From contig NZ_JAPKNI010000003.1 in NCBI RefSeq assembly GCF_026343955.1, positions 434,001-498,000 on the forward strand: a DNA stretch of 64,000 bases. Direction: 5' to 3'. Each line of letters opens with the position of its first letter. Within the stretch, counting starts at the first letter, position 1. Shown here piece by piece: positions 32,676-41,575 of the stretch. This DNA is from Kaistia defluvii (GTDB lineage Bacteria; Pseudomonadota; Alphaproteobacteria; Rhizobiales; Kaistiaceae). Position numbers and translations under genes: made by a program. The notes beneath the pieces are model-generated. The model did no database searches, had not been told where the DNA came from, and worked only from the letters and a program-made list of their open reading frames with translations.

Positions 32676-32914
32676 CTATTCTGGCCAGCGATCGTCCGGG
32701 CGCCAGAAGCCGAGCTTCGGGGTATTCCAGGCATCGGTCGGCAGGAACAGCGTGTCCTCGGTGCGCAGGTTCTCGCGGATGGCATCCAGATTGATGTCGA
32801 CGCCAAGTCCCGGCTTCTCCGGCACCCTCACATAGCCATCCGCCATGTAGTCGGGATCGATGCCGGTCACGAGGCCATGCCAGAACGGCAGATCGAGACC
32901 GTGATGCTCGCAGG
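32676..32914 (-). pseudogene. C-terminal remnant of an enolase-superfamily sugar-acid dehydratase
   Basis: About 80 codons remain, reading HHGLDLPFWHGLVTGIDPDY, then GYVRVPEKPGLGVDINLDAI and TDAWNTPKLGFWRPDDRWPE to the stop. This is the end of a mandelate racemase/muconate lactonising enzyme-type dehydratase, as used for galactonate or related acids. The barrel with its metal and base residues is missing. The frame stays open upstream to 33086, but that part is the reverse side of the GntR remnant. It belongs by orientation to the uptake operon to its right, so this was probably the operon's last enzyme before a deletion. Confidence 0.6.
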
Positions 32915-32917
32915 CGA

Positions 32918-33349
32918 CGAGGGCGAGGGGCTGGTCGAGATCTTCCCGAACCGGGGCGTCCGTGTCCGGGCGCTGGATCGCGAGCGGCTGATCCATTCGC
33001 ATGAGATCGGCGAGGCGCTGGACGCGCTGGACTGGCCCCGCATCGACGCCGCGAACTATGCCTTCCACCGCTTCATCAACATGCATGGCGGCAATGTCGA
33101 AGCGGCCGAGATCATCATCCCTCGCTACTACGGCCTCAGTGAGAGCCTTCTCTATAAGCGCGGGCGAACCCAGGCCTATGCCGATGGGTCAGGGCCGAGC
33201 ATCATGCGCTGCTCGACGCCTTTCGCGATCGCGATCCTTCCCGCGCCCGGGAGATCAGCGGCATGCACGTTCGTGCGACCCTGCAGGATGTGCTGGACGC
33301 CTTCGAGGCGACGCAGGCCAAGCCGAGCCCAGGACCGGCCGGCCGATAG
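32918..33349 (+). pseudogene. Degraded GntR/FCD regulator remnant with frameshift
   Basis: In the frame at 32916 the sequence reads EGLVEIFPNRGVRVRALDRERL, the junction of a GntR winged helix with its effector domain. A deletion follows. Then come WPRIDAANYAFHRFINMHGGN and GLSESLLYKRGRTQAYADG, parts of an FCD domain. Near 33187-33197 the frame shifts, and the downstream frame reads EHHALLDAFRDRDPSRAREISGMHVRATLQDVLDAF to a TAG at 33347. The recognition helix and several FCD helices are absent, so this cannot be functional. It probably once regulated the neighbouring sugar-acid genes. Confidence 0.65.
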
Positions 33350-33500
33350 GGGGCGGCAGAAGACGGATCGGAGGGCGCTTCCTGCAGCAGGGGATTTCCG
33401 GGGACGAGGCGGCGCACCGCGCCGCCCTCCCCGTCCATGACTATCCTTGCCGGTGTCCCGGGCCGCCCAAGGCGCCTCGCCCCCCCGACGCAGGGCCGCG

Positions 33501-34442
33501 CTATGCGTCTTCCTTCACCCTGAAGTCCGCATTGGCCCGCATCAGTTCCCTGGCGATGCGCGTGATGTCAGCGACGATCGCGGGATCCGAGGCGGACTCG
33601 AAGAAGGGGCCGATCGGGCCGGTATCGGCGATGCCGGCCAGGCGGATCGCATCATGCACGACGGGAATGGCGGAATAGGCAGCGCGGGCGGCATCGAAAT
33701 CCACGAAGACCTGACTGAGGCTGTCGACCGCGGCGCGGTCTCCGCGCTTCACCGCTTCCAGCAGAGCCTGCGAGATATGCGGCGCCAGCAGGCCCGTGCC
33801 GGAGGTGTAGCCCTGGATGCCGAACTTCGAGCTTTCGACGATGGTCAGTTCGCCGGCGCCGTCGATCAGTCGGTCGGCCGAGCCGACCAGGTCCAGCAGC
33901 GCGGTCAGATGCGGCGACTGGCCGGTTTCGTCCGGGACGATGCCATATTCGACGCCGCAGAGCGCACCATCCTTCAGCAGCGCGGCGACGTCCTGCGGCG
34001 TCAGGTAGTCGAGCGCCTTGAAGAACACCATCAGCGGCTTGCCATAGGCATCGGCCAGCTTGCGGATGCCGGTCGCCACGCCCTTCGGCTGCACCAGCCA
34101 GAACGGTAGCAGGATCGCGGTCGGGAAATCGCGCTCGCGCAGCATCGCGACCTGGTCGATCGCCTTGCCAAAGTCGCCGCCGATCGCCGGCACCATCCAT
34201 GCGTCCTCGGACGGCGCCACGGCCTCGATCAGGTCGAGCACCGCGCCATATTCGCTGAGCTTCGCGTTGAACAGGTTGGCGATGCCGCCATACATGAACG
34301 AACGGACGCCGGCGGAGGCGAGCCAGTCGACGATCTTGCGGCTCTCGCCGGGATTGATGCCGCCATCCGGATCCCGGGCGATGGGCGGCAGGGCGATGAT
34401 CGAGGCAACGAGATCGTCGGGCGTGACGGGGGTGGTCTTCAT
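33501..34442 (-). CDS. DapA/NanA-family protein lacking the usual catalytic lysine
   Basis: The 313-residue TIM barrel belongs to the dihydrodipicolinate synthase/N-acetylneuraminate lyase family by its N-terminal VASIIALPPIARDPDGGINP and the C-terminal GYTSGTGLLAPHIS. The segment that normally reads GIKE, with the Schiff-base lysine, is here CGVEYG. The usual YN-P motif is replaced by VFFKALDYL. The protein may use another lysine (K in FFKALD) or be non-catalytic. Its place in an uptake operon beside a dehydratase remnant suggests sugar-acid metabolism. The reaction cannot be assigned. Confidence 0.75.
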   Translation of the reverse strand: MKTTPVTPDDLVASIIALPPIARDPDGGINPGESRKIVDWLASAGVRSFMYGGIANLFNAKLSEYGAVLDLIEAVAPSEDAWMVPAIGGDFGKAIDQVAMLRERDFPTAILLPFWLVQPKGVATGIRKLADAYGKPLMVFFKALDYLTPQDVAALLKDGALCGVEYGIVPDETGQSPHLTALLDLVGSADRLIDGAGELTIVESSKFGIQGYTSGTGLLAPHISQALLEAVKRGDRAAVDSLSQVFVDFDAARAAYSAIPVVHDAIRLAGIADTGPIGPFFESASDPAIVADITRIARELMRANADFRVKEDA

Positions 34443-34591
34443 GGCAAACTCCGGGAACGATCGGTGAGGAAGGTCAGGCGCGAAGGACGGCTGGCCGGGG
34501 GTGGATGCGGGTGGACATCGGCCACGGCAAGGCGAGCCCCATCGCGCCGCGCATGGCGCGACGGTCTTTGCATGGGGCGCATGCGGCCTGG

Positions 34592-36199
34592 CTAGTTGGC
34601 GTAGGCTTTCAGGACGATGCGTTCGACCAGCCCGATCAACGCGTAGAGAAGAATGGAAAAGGCGGTCGTCAGCGCGACGCGCGCCCAGAGGCCCTCATAG
34701 TCCGAGACGGCGGCAGTGGTGACGATCGCATAGCCGAGCCCCTTGCCCGTCGCGAGCCACGCCGCCAGCAGGGCGCCCGTGATGGCGAGCGGCGCGGCGG
34801 TGCGCAGCGAGGTGAACAGCGCCGGCAAGGCGCTCGGGATCTGCACGGTCATCAGCGTCCTGAGGCGCGAGGCGCCGAACACCTTCATCAGGTCGCGCGA
34901 GCGGGCCGGCGTCTGGGCCAGCGCCAATGTCATGTTCACCAGCGTCGGGAAGAAGGTGACGATCGCGCCGATCATGACGACGGCCAGCATGTTGCGGCCG
35001 AACACCAGGGTCACCAGCGGCGCCATGGCGACGAGCGGGATCGAGCGCAGCGCGATCGCCACGCCCATGAAGGCGCGCTCGACCCCGCCCCAGAGATTGA
35101 AGGCGACCGCGACCAGGACGGCGGCCACGGTGCCGACGACAAGCCCGGCGGCGCTGTCGCGGATCGTGATGACGGCCTCGCGCATCAACTGCGCGCGGTT
35201 CTGCGCGCCCATCAGCGGGTCGACGAGATAGTTCCAGACCTCCACCGGGCCCTTGCCGAAGAAGGGCGGCACGGAAAAGCCGCGCAATATCGCCCACCAG
35301 ACGAAGAGCACGAGCCCTAGCGAACCGACCGCCGAGGCGATCGCCATCGCCCAGTCGCCCTGGCCGCCGGCCTTCGCATGCAGGCCGCCGCCGATGTCGG
35401 TGGAGACTTCCCGCGCCCAGGGCGTCATCAGGCGGGCGACCAGGCTGGTCGCCGCATAGGCGATGGCCGCCAGCACGCTGGCGACGACGGCGATCGCCCA
35501 GGTCCGGGGAATCTCCATCGCCTGCTGCGAATTGACCAGCATCAGCCCCAATCCGGTTTCCGTGCCGCCCATATATTCGCCGACGATCGCGCCGAGGATG
35601 GCGGCCGGCGCCGCGATGCGCAGCGCGGCGAAGAGGTGCGGCAGGGCCGAGATCAGCCGGACCTTGAACAGCTTGTGCCAGGTGCCGCCGCCAAAGCCGT
35701 GCACCAGGTCCAGCATGGTGCGGTCGACATAGCGAAGGCCCGTCACCGTGCCGATCAGCGTTGTGAAGAAAACCGACAGCGCCGCCAGCACCACCTTTGG
35801 CGTATCGCCGGAAAACAGGATCATCATCAGCGGCCCGATCGCGACGATCGGCAGGCAATAGGAGACGATGCCGAGCTGCAGGATCGGCCGTTCGAGAAAC
35901 GGAATGGCGACGGCGACAAGCGCGAGGAGGATCGCGAGACTGTTGCCCCACAGCCAGCCGCGAAACGCCGCCGAGACCGTGTAGGAGGCCGCATCCGCAT
36001 AGAAGGCGAAGCCGTCGGAGTGCATCTGCCGTGCGATCTGCAGCGGAGACGGGATCGTGCCATTGCCCGACGATACGAAGAGCACCGCGAACTGCCAGAG
36101 AAGCACGAGCGCCGCGAGGCCCGCGGTCGCATACAGGATTGCGGACCAGTTGAGGTCGCGCAGCCGGTCGAGGGGCCGAGCCAGGGTCGCCGCGGTCAT
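34592..36199 (-). CDS. ABC transporter permease, two fused permease domains
   Basis: This 535-residue protein contains two tandem BPD_transp_1 permease domains, about residues 40-270 and 300-535. Each has the EAA-type loop ([27 protein letters not shown] and [27 protein letters not shown]). Normally two separate or identical subunits form the channel; here one chain holds both halves. The family serves nitrate, taurine or thiamine-precursor uptake (SsuC/ThiX-like). It overlaps the ATPase gene by ATGA. The fusion suggests the two halves have become different. Confidence 0.9.
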   Translation of the reverse strand: MTAATLARPLDRLRDLNWSAILYATAGLAALVLLWQFAVLFVSSGNGTIPSPLQIARQMHSDGFAFYADAASYTVSAAFRGWLWGNSLAILLALVAVAIPFLERPILQLGIVSYCLPIVAIGPLMMILFSGDTPKVVLAALSVFFTTLIGTVTGLRYVDRTMLDLVHGFGGGTWHKLFKVRLISALPHLFAALRIAAPAAILGAIVGEYMGGTETGLGLMLVNSQQAMEIPRTWAIAVVASVLAAIAYAATSLVARLMTPWAREVSTDIGGGLHAKAGGQGDWAMAIASAVGSLGLVLFVWWAILRGFSVPPFFGKGPVEVWNYLVDPLMGAQNRAQLMREAVITIRDSAAGLVVGTVAAVLVAVAFNLWGGVERAFMGVAIALRSIPLVAMAPLVTLVFGRNMLAVVMIGAIVTFFPTLVNMTLALAQTPARSRDLMKVFGASRLRTLMTVQIPSALPALFTSLRTAAPLAITGALLAAWLATGKGLGYAIVTTAAVSDYEGLWARVALTTAFSILLYALIGLVERIVLKAYAN

Positions 36200-37047
36200 G
36201 AGGTCGGCTCCATGTCGTCGACCTTGGCGCCGAACAGCAATTCGCTGAACCCGTCGCAGAGCCGGTGGAATTCCGGCGTGCGCATCATCTCCGGCGTGCG
36301 CGGACGCGGCAGGTCGATCGCCAGCGTCTCGACGATGCGTCCGGGGCGCGCGGTCATGACCGCTACCGTATCGGACAGGAAAACGGCCTCCGAAATCGAA
36401 TGCGTCACCAGCACGGTGGTCGTGCGGCGCTCCATCCAGATCCGCTGCAGGCCGAGATTGAGCCGCTGGCGCATCATGTCGTCGAGCGCGCCGAACGGCT
36501 CGTCCAGCAGCAGCGCCTTCGGCTGGTTGACCAGCGCGCGGGCAATGGCAACGCGCTGGCGCATGCCGCCGGAAAGCTGCGCCGGCCTCGCCTTCTCGAA
36601 GCCCTGGAGGCCGACCAGCGCGATCAGGTCGCGGACTACCGCGTCCTGCCCCGTCATGCCGCTGATCTCTAGTGGCAGGCGGATATTGTCCTCGACCGAA
36701 CGCCAGGCGAGCAGCGAGGCGTCCTGGAACGCGATGCCGATCTCGTGGTTGGCGCGCGATACGCCCGGCGACTTGCCGTGAATCAGCGCGCTGCCATTCG
36801 TGGGCACTTCGAGATCCGCCAGGATCCGCAGGATCGTCGACTTGCCGCAGCCCGACGGCCCGAGCAGGGATACGAAGGACCCGGCCGGGGTCCGCAGGTC
36901 CGCGTCATGCAGGGCCGTCACCACCCGCCCCTGCAACGAAAAGCTCTTGGAGAGCCCATAGAGCACGATGCCGCTGGCATCCCCGTTTGGACGCGTCGAC
37001 GGGTTCGCCCTTGGTTTCGTCTCGAACGTCACGTTGGACTGCTCCAT
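36196..37047 (-). CDS. ABC transporter ATP-binding protein (SsuB/ThiZ type)
   Basis: The 283-residue ATPase has Walker [10 protein letters not shown], a Q-loop in [12 protein letters not shown], signature LSGGMRQR, Walker [12 protein letters not shown] and switch His in [14 protein letters not shown]. It matches the SsuB/TauB group that pairs with NMT1-type binding proteins. The Met at 37047 is chosen; an earlier frame start at 37119 adds an improbable Ala/Pro-rich stretch. It is between the RarA-C-like gene and the fused permease, and overlaps the latter. Confidence 0.92.
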   Translation of the reverse strand: MEQSNVTFETKPRANPSTRPNGDASGIVLYGLSKSFSLQGRVVTALHDADLRTPAGSFVSLLGPSGCGKSTILRILADLEVPTNGSALIHGKSPGVSRANHEIGIAFQDASLLAWRSVEDNIRLPLEISGMTGQDAVVRDLIALVGLQGFEKARPAQLSGGMRQRVAIARALVNQPKALLLDEPFGALDDMMRQRLNLGLQRIWMERRTTTVLVTHSISEAVFLSDTVAVMTARPGRIVETLAIDLPRPRTPEMMRTPEFHRLCDGFSELLFGAKVDDMEPTS

Positions 37048-37126
37048 CGGATAGATCCCGTTTCGGCCGGCGGGTGGCGCGGCGCAGGATGCAGGCCGCG
37101 CCATGCCAGAACGCGCCATGCCAGAA

Positions 37127-37705
37127 TCAGGCCGGCGCCTTGGCGCGGAGCGCGTTCAGGTAGTCGAGATATTTGGTATCGACGCCCTCGAGCATGTTTT
37201 CGAGATCGCCGCCGCCGGCGCTCGTCCAGTGCTCCGGGCCGCGGCCGAGCTCGACACCGCGACGGGTGTGATAGTCGACCATGAAATCCTGGATCTCGAA
37301 CTGGCGCTCGCCGCGCGACGTCACCTCGATCGCCCATTGCGCCAGCTGCGGCGCGGTGCGGTCCTTCTTGTTGGTGACGATGATCCGAACCGCCTGGACG
37401 GCATAGATCCAGCGCTCGGTGCGATCGGAATAGCGCTGCCGCTGGGCGTTGAGCGCCTCGATGATGGCCGGCGCCGTCACCAGGCCGAAGCCGACTTCCT
37501 CCGTGGCGATGATCTCGATCCGCCGCCAGAGCAGTTCTTCCGTCTCAAGCCCGCTCTGGTGCAGTTCGAACGCGGCCAGGATCGCTTCTTCGAGCCAGCC
37601 GCGACGGACCGACTTCTGGAAGACGGACCGGACCTCGTCGACCGGATAGCCGTTGATCGTCTTGGTGCGGGACCAGACATCCGCGCTCTGGTAGTTCTGG
37701 GTCAT
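37127..37705 (-). CDS. Stand-alone protein resembling the C-terminal domain of RarA/MgsA
   Basis: The 192-residue protein contains [22 protein letters not shown] and [28 protein letters not shown]. These match the helical C-terminal (MgsA_C) part of the AAA+ protein RarA, where the paired segments read like KSVRGSDPDAALYWLARML and IASEDIGLADP. There is no ATPase domain. The rest ([14 protein letters not shown], then [20 protein letters not shown]) is unrecognised. It lies inside an NMT1-type uptake operon between the ATPase and binding-protein genes, with no clear functional link. The role is unknown. Confidence 0.65.
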   Translation of the reverse strand: MTQNYQSADVWSRTKTINGYPVDEVRSVFQKSVRRGWLEEAILAAFELHQSGLETEELLWRRIEIIATEEVGFGLVTAPAIIEALNAQRQRYSDRTERWIYAVQAVRIIVTNKKDRTAPQLAQWAIEVTSRGERQFEIQDFMVDYHTRRGVELGRGPEHWTSAGGGDLENMLEGVDTKYLDYLNALRAKAPA

Positions 37706-37849
37706 GCTGGATTTCCTGTCGAACGAAAGCCGTCCGTCCCAGGCATGGGAAGCCTGGGGCGTCGGGAATACGGACCGCCGGTCCGCGGCTACGATGGCCT
37801 GGGTCGCCGGGCGGCCCGGCAGGCGCGTGAGCCGCCCGGCGAAACCGGC

Positions 37850-38860
37850 TCAGAGCGTGGTCTTGCCCTGGAAGGCCTCTTCGAGGATCTCGTTGGTGAA
37901 GAGGTCCTTCCTGGCGACGATGCCGGCCGTTGCCAGCGTGGCGATGGTCTCGTCGACCGACTTGTCGGTCATCCAGAACAGGCCGTGCTTCTCCGTGTCG
38001 GCGGTGACCATCAGCTCGTTGGTCGCGGCGGCGGATTTCTCCTGCGCCGCCCTGTCGAGGCCGTTGCCCTTGCCATAGACATCGACGGTCAGCTGCGCCG
38101 ACAGCGCCGGGTTCTTGACCGCTTCCTGCCAGCCGCGGATCGCGCCGCGCATGAAGGCCACGACCTGGGCGCGCTTCGCCTTGTCCTTCAAAGTCTCCTC
38201 GGTGACGAGATAGTTGCAGTTGAACATCGGGTAGCCGTAATCGGCCATCAGCAGGTAGCTGACGTCCTGGCCCTTCTGGCGCAGCTGCACGACGTCGTCG
38301 TTGGAGAAGCCGAAGAAGGCATCGAGTTCCCCGGAGACCAGCGGCGTGAAGTCATGCTGGGCGGGAACGGTGTTGACGCTGGCGGGATCGATGCCGTTGA
38401 TCTTCAGGAAGGCGTTCCAGACGACCTGGTTGTTGGCCTGGATGCCGACCGTCTTGCCGAGCAGATCCTTGGGGGCCTTGAGCCCGGTCTTGGTCAGCGA
38501 GATGATCGAGGACGGCGACTTCTGGTAATTGGTGCCGATGATCTTGAGCGGCGCGCCCTTGGCGACCGCATTGGCCGTGTTGTCGGTGCTGTTCTGCCCG
38601 ACCAGCGCCTTCCCGGAGATGACGATCGGCTCCGCCGAGACGCTCGGACCGCCCGCCAGGAGATCGACCGCGATGCCCTCCTGCTCGAAATACTTGTTCG
38701 CGTCGGCGATGTACTCGCCGGCAAACTGGAAGTTTTTCACCCAGCCAAGCTGGTAGGCGATCTTGCCAAGCTTCGGCGTGTCGGCCAGGGCGCGGGAGGT
38801 AACCAGGGCCGGAGCCGCGAGGGCGGCGGCGCTAACCTTGATGAAGGTCCGTCTATCCAT
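37850..38860 (-). CDS. NMT1/THI5-like ABC transporter substrate-binding protein
   Basis: The 336-residue periplasmic binding protein has a Tat-type signal (DRRTFIKVSAAALAAPALV). It belongs to the NMT1/THI5 class: QLGWVKNFQFAGEYIADANKYFEQEGIAVDLLAGG near the N-terminus and ALVGQNSTDN after it. This class binds pyrimidine-type thiamine precursors, sulfonates, nitrate or other small heterocycles. FFGFSNDDVVQLRQKG and LLMADYGYPMFNCNYL lie in the second lobe. GGAG sits 9 bp before the ATG. It is the first gene of the operon running down to the DapA-like gene. Confidence 0.92.
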   Translation of the reverse strand: MDRRTFIKVSAAALAAPALVTSRALADTPKLGKIAYQLGWVKNFQFAGEYIADANKYFEQEGIAVDLLAGGPSVSAEPIVISGKALVGQNSTDNTANAVAKGAPLKIIGTNYQKSPSSIISLTKTGLKAPKDLLGKTVGIQANNQVVWNAFLKINGIDPASVNTVPAQHDFTPLVSGELDAFFGFSNDDVVQLRQKGQDVSYLLMADYGYPMFNCNYLVTEETLKDKAKRAQVVAFMRGAIRGWQEAVKNPALSAQLTVDVYGKGNGLDRAAQEKSAAATNELMVTADTEKHGLFWMTDKSVDETIATLATAGIVARKDLFTNEILEEAFQGKTTL

Positions 38861-39278
38861 ATCGATGGGCTCCGAAAGACATTTCTGGGTGTGGCGAGGC
38901 GTATTCCAGGCTCGAGAGCGGGAGATCCATCGCCGGAAGCAACCATTTCCGATCCGGCTATGAACATCGCGTTACATAGAGACTGTCACGGCGTTATAAT
39001 TTGTACAATCGAGGGCGGTGCTGAAATGGTCGCCATGGGGGACGCGGAAAACACCAGCGAAAACAACGTGCCCCGAGGCACTGCCTAGCAGGATAAGGAT
39101 GGCCTGATCATTCCCGCGTCAGTCCGCGCGCCCATGCGCACGCGCCGATGCCACGCGAAGCCCGCTGGACCGTACGTCCCGGGCAGCCGCGCGCGACTGC
39201 CCTGGGCCGGCCATGGCACGCGACATTGGTTCGGTGGCAGAGGAAGAGACACGCGGCTCGCGGGATCCGCTGGCGGAC
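38861..39278. other. Intergenic region between RpiR gene and NMT1 operon
   Basis: Both flanking genes run on the minus strand, so this 418-bp gap holds the promoter of the uptake operon and the end of the RpiR unit. An AT-rich stretch at 38994-39010 contains TTATAATTTGTACAATC with the 8-base palindrome TTGTACAA (39001-39008), a candidate operator. No gene was recognised; several frames are open but composition-driven. Confidence 0.4.
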
Positions 39279-40136
39279 CTACGGGCCGGGGCGTTCGAGC
39301 CAGGGCAGCTCGAGCGCCGTATATTGCTCGGCAAGCTCGACGGCCCGCTTGGTGCGGTGGGCGACGGCGGCGACCAGCGCCTCGATCAGCGTGATCGCGC
39401 TGGCGTTCGACATCGAGCCGAACTGGCGCTCGGCGCGGCAGAACAGGTTGATGTCGGCAAGCGGCGCAAGCGGCGAATGATGACTGTCCGTGATGGCAAG
39501 CACCCTGGTGCCGCGGGCGCGGGCGAGGCTGGCGAGCTGGATCACGTCGCGGATGTAGTTGGGAAAGGCGATGGCGATCGCCAGATCGTCCCGGCCCAGC
39601 TCGGTGAACTGTCGCGCGACGCCGATGGCGCCGCCATAATTGGCGATCGAGGTCACGTTGCGGCGCAGGCGCTGCAGCTCGTTGCTCAGGATGGCCGCGC
39701 AGCTGGCGCCATTGTCGAGGCCGAAGACGATGATGTTGCGGGCGTTGAGGACCGCATCGACCGCCTGGTTGGCGCGCTCGTCGCTGAGCGCGTCCATCGT
39801 GTTCTGCACATTGGCGATATCCTCGTTCATCGAGGCCTTGAACACATCGAGGCTGGTCGAGCTGCGCGATACCTGGACCTGCAGCCGCTTGACCGGATCG
39901 AAGGCCGGTTCGAAGCTCCGGATCAGCTCGGTGCGGAATTCGGCATAGCCGGAATAGCCTATCGCCCGCGCGAAGCGATTGGCCGAGGCGACGGAAACGT
40001 CGAGATCCTTCACCGCCTCATGGATGCTGATCCGCGCGACCTTCACCGGTTCCGCGAGCACGAAATCGGCGAATTTCTGCAGGGCCCCCGTCATATGCGG
40101 GTATTTGGAGTGGATCCGCTCCGCGATTGAAATCAA
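39279..40136 (-). CDS. RpiR-family transcriptional regulator (HTH plus SIS)
   Basis: The 285-residue protein has an N-terminal RpiR helix-turn-helix (ISIHEAVKDLDVSVASANRFARAIGYSGYAEFR, residues 36-68) and a SIS domain (IIVFGLDNGASCAAILSNEL, then DLAIAIAFPNYIRDVI) for phosphosugar sensing. It starts with TTG at 40136, with GGAG 5 bp upstream; no better ATG lies upstream. The next Met (residue 15) would cut the first helix. Its orientation places it upstream of the NMT1 operon, which it may regulate. Confidence 0.88.
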   Translation of the reverse strand: MISIAERIHSKYPHMTGALQKFADFVLAEPVKVARISIHEAVKDLDVSVASANRFARAIGYSGYAEFRTELIRSFEPAFDPVKRLQVQVSRSSTSLDVFKASMNEDIANVQNTMDALSDERANQAVDAVLNARNIIVFGLDNGASCAAILSNELQRLRRNVTSIANYGGAIGVARQFTELGRDDLAIAIAFPNYIRDVIQLASLARARGTRVLAITDSHHSPLAPLADINLFCRAERQFGSMSNASAITLIEALVAAVAHRTKRAVELAEQYTALELPWLERPGP

Positions 40137-40285
40137 GTTGGCTCCATCGCCGCCCCGGCGCTGTCCTCCACTGTGGCGACCACCGTGGATTCGGTGCGGG
40201 GGAAAAGCCCCGAACCGTTATTCCGTAACCGCTGCCTGGCCAGAATCCAAGCGGCACGGTTCCAACCGCCCCGCCTTGCTTCTAC

Positions 40286-40304
40286 TGTAGTCAATCGCTA
40301 CAGC
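40286..40304. promoter_or_regulatory. Candidate operator CTGTAG-N7-CTACAG
   Basis: Perfect 6-base inverted arms (40286-40291, 40299-40304) around TCAATCG, 24 bp before the LacI-family start. Position and size fit an operator for autorepression. It does not resemble the operator at 41433-41452, so a different protein such as the neighbouring RpiR may bind. Confidence 0.4.
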
Positions 40305-40327
40305 CATTCGGGGGATGGAGTGTGGCA

Positions 40328-41386
40328 ATGAAGCCCTCGACGCTGCTGGAAGTCGCTCAACGCGCCGGTGTATCGACGGCGACCGTGGCCCGGGTGCTGA
40401 AAGCCAAGGGCTATGTCTCGGAGGTCGCCCGCAGCCGGGTCGAGGCCGCCATCAAGGCGACCGGATACCGGCCCAACGCGGTCGCGCGGGGACTTCGCCA
40501 GCAGCGCAGCTTCACGGTCGGGCACATGCTGACCGCGATCACCGCCAATCCCTTCTTCGTCAATGTCGCGCATTGGGCCGAAGAAGAAGCGCTGGTCGAG
40601 GGCTACAAGACCTTCCTGTTCAACCACAATGGCAGCGCCGAACGCGAACGCCTCGGCGTCGAGCGCTTCATCGAACGTCGCGTCGATGCGGTGCTGTTCA
40701 CCAACGCGATCGATCGCCACAATGTGCAGTTGCTGACGGAAGCTGCGATCCCCGTGATCCAGCTGGAGCGGGCGGCTACGGTCGAAGCGCCTTCGATCCG
40801 TGTCGACAACCTGACCGGCTCGCTGCAAGCGATCGCCCATCTCGTCCAGTTGGGTCACCGACGCATCGCCTTCATCGGCGGCGATCCCGAGCTGATCAAC
40901 CGCGGCGACCGGCATTTCGCCAGCGTCGAGGACGAGCGCCTTGCCGGCTACCACGAGGGCCTGCGGCAGGCCGGGATCCCCATCGACGAAAACCTGATCC
41001 GGCTCGGGCGCTATTACCATGTCGAAGATGGCGGTTCCGGAATCGAAGGCTATCGTCATGTGAAGGCCCTGCTGGAGCTTCCCGAACGCCCGACGGCGAT
41101 CTTCGCCACCTGCGATATCCTCGCGGCCGGCGCCCTGCAGGGGATCTATGAAGAAGGCCTCCGCGTGCCTGAGGACCTGTCGATCATCGGTTTCGATGAC
41201 ACGCTGGCGGCGAACCTGGCGCCGCAACTGACGACCGTCGCCCAGCCCATGGAAGATCTCGGCCGGCTCGGCTTTCGCGCTGCACTCGACGCGATCGAGG
41301 GCCGGAGCGTCGACATGTCAACGGTTTTGCCGACGCGGCTGGTCGTGCGCCGGTCGACCGCTACCGCACCGCATCCAAAGTCCTGA
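40328..41386 (+). CDS. LacI-family transcriptional regulator
   Basis: The 352-residue protein has an N-terminal LacI helix-turn-helix LLEVAQRAGVSTATVARVLKAKGYVS and hinge YRPNAVARGLRQQ. A periplasmic-binding-like effector domain follows (HRRIAFIGGDPEL, AIFATCDILAAGALQGIYE, ISIIGFDDTLAA-like region). The ATG at 40328 has GGAG 7 bp upstream; a GTG two codons earlier is possible. It is transcribed in the same direction as the sugar ABC operon that begins 190 bp later and is its likely repressor, via the palindrome at 41433-41452. Confidence 0.92.
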   Translation: MKPSTLLEVAQRAGVSTATVARVLKAKGYVSEVARSRVEAAIKATGYRPNAVARGLRQQRSFTVGHMLTAITANPFFVNVAHWAEEEALVEGYKTFLFNHNGSAERERLGVERFIERRVDAVLFTNAIDRHNVQLLTEAAIPVIQLERAATVEAPSIRVDNLTGSLQAIAHLVQLGHRRIAFIGGDPELINRGDRHFASVEDERLAGYHEGLRQAGIPIDENLIRLGRYYHVEDGGSGIEGYRHVKALLELPERPTAIFATCDILAAGALQGIYEEGLRVPEDLSIIGFDDTLAANLAPQLTTVAQPMEDLGRLGFRAALDAIEGRSVDMSTVLPTRLVVRRSTATAPHPKS

Positions 41387-41397
41387 CCGAACGGCGA

Positions 41398-41425
41398 TTG
41401 ACAATACCCGCGCCAATGCTATCGA
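41398..41425 (+). promoter_or_regulatory. Sigma-70 promoter of the sugar ABC operon
   Basis: TTGACA (41398-41403), a 16-base spacer, and TATCGA (41420-41425). The predicted start lies near 41432, directly at the edge of the operator palindrome, so repressor binding would block initiation. Confidence 0.6.
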
Positions 41426-41432
41426 TTACGCA

Positions 41433-41452
41433 ATGTGTCATCGATAACACAT
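41433..41452. promoter_or_regulatory. LacI-type operator ATGTGTCATCGATAACACAT
   Basis: A 20-base sequence that is palindromic at 18 of 20 positions, with a central CG in ATCGAT, the typical symmetry of LacI-family operators. It overlaps the predicted transcription start of the ABC operon and lies 124 bp before the binding-protein ATG. Confidence 0.7.
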
Positions 41453-41575
41453 GCGGCAGAGTGTCAAACGCATGCCGGCAATCCCGCGCAAGACGGGGCC
41501 AATAAACGAGACTCTGAGGAAACGCCGCCGGCCGCCGCACCAAACACGGCAGAGCCATGATCAGGGAGGGTTACC

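Noticed and set aside
32448-33440. A continuous 330-codon plus-strand gene covering the GntR remnant
   Set aside because: Only pieces match FCD/GntR sequence, the start is antisense to the dehydratase remnant, and the true FCD end is in another frame.
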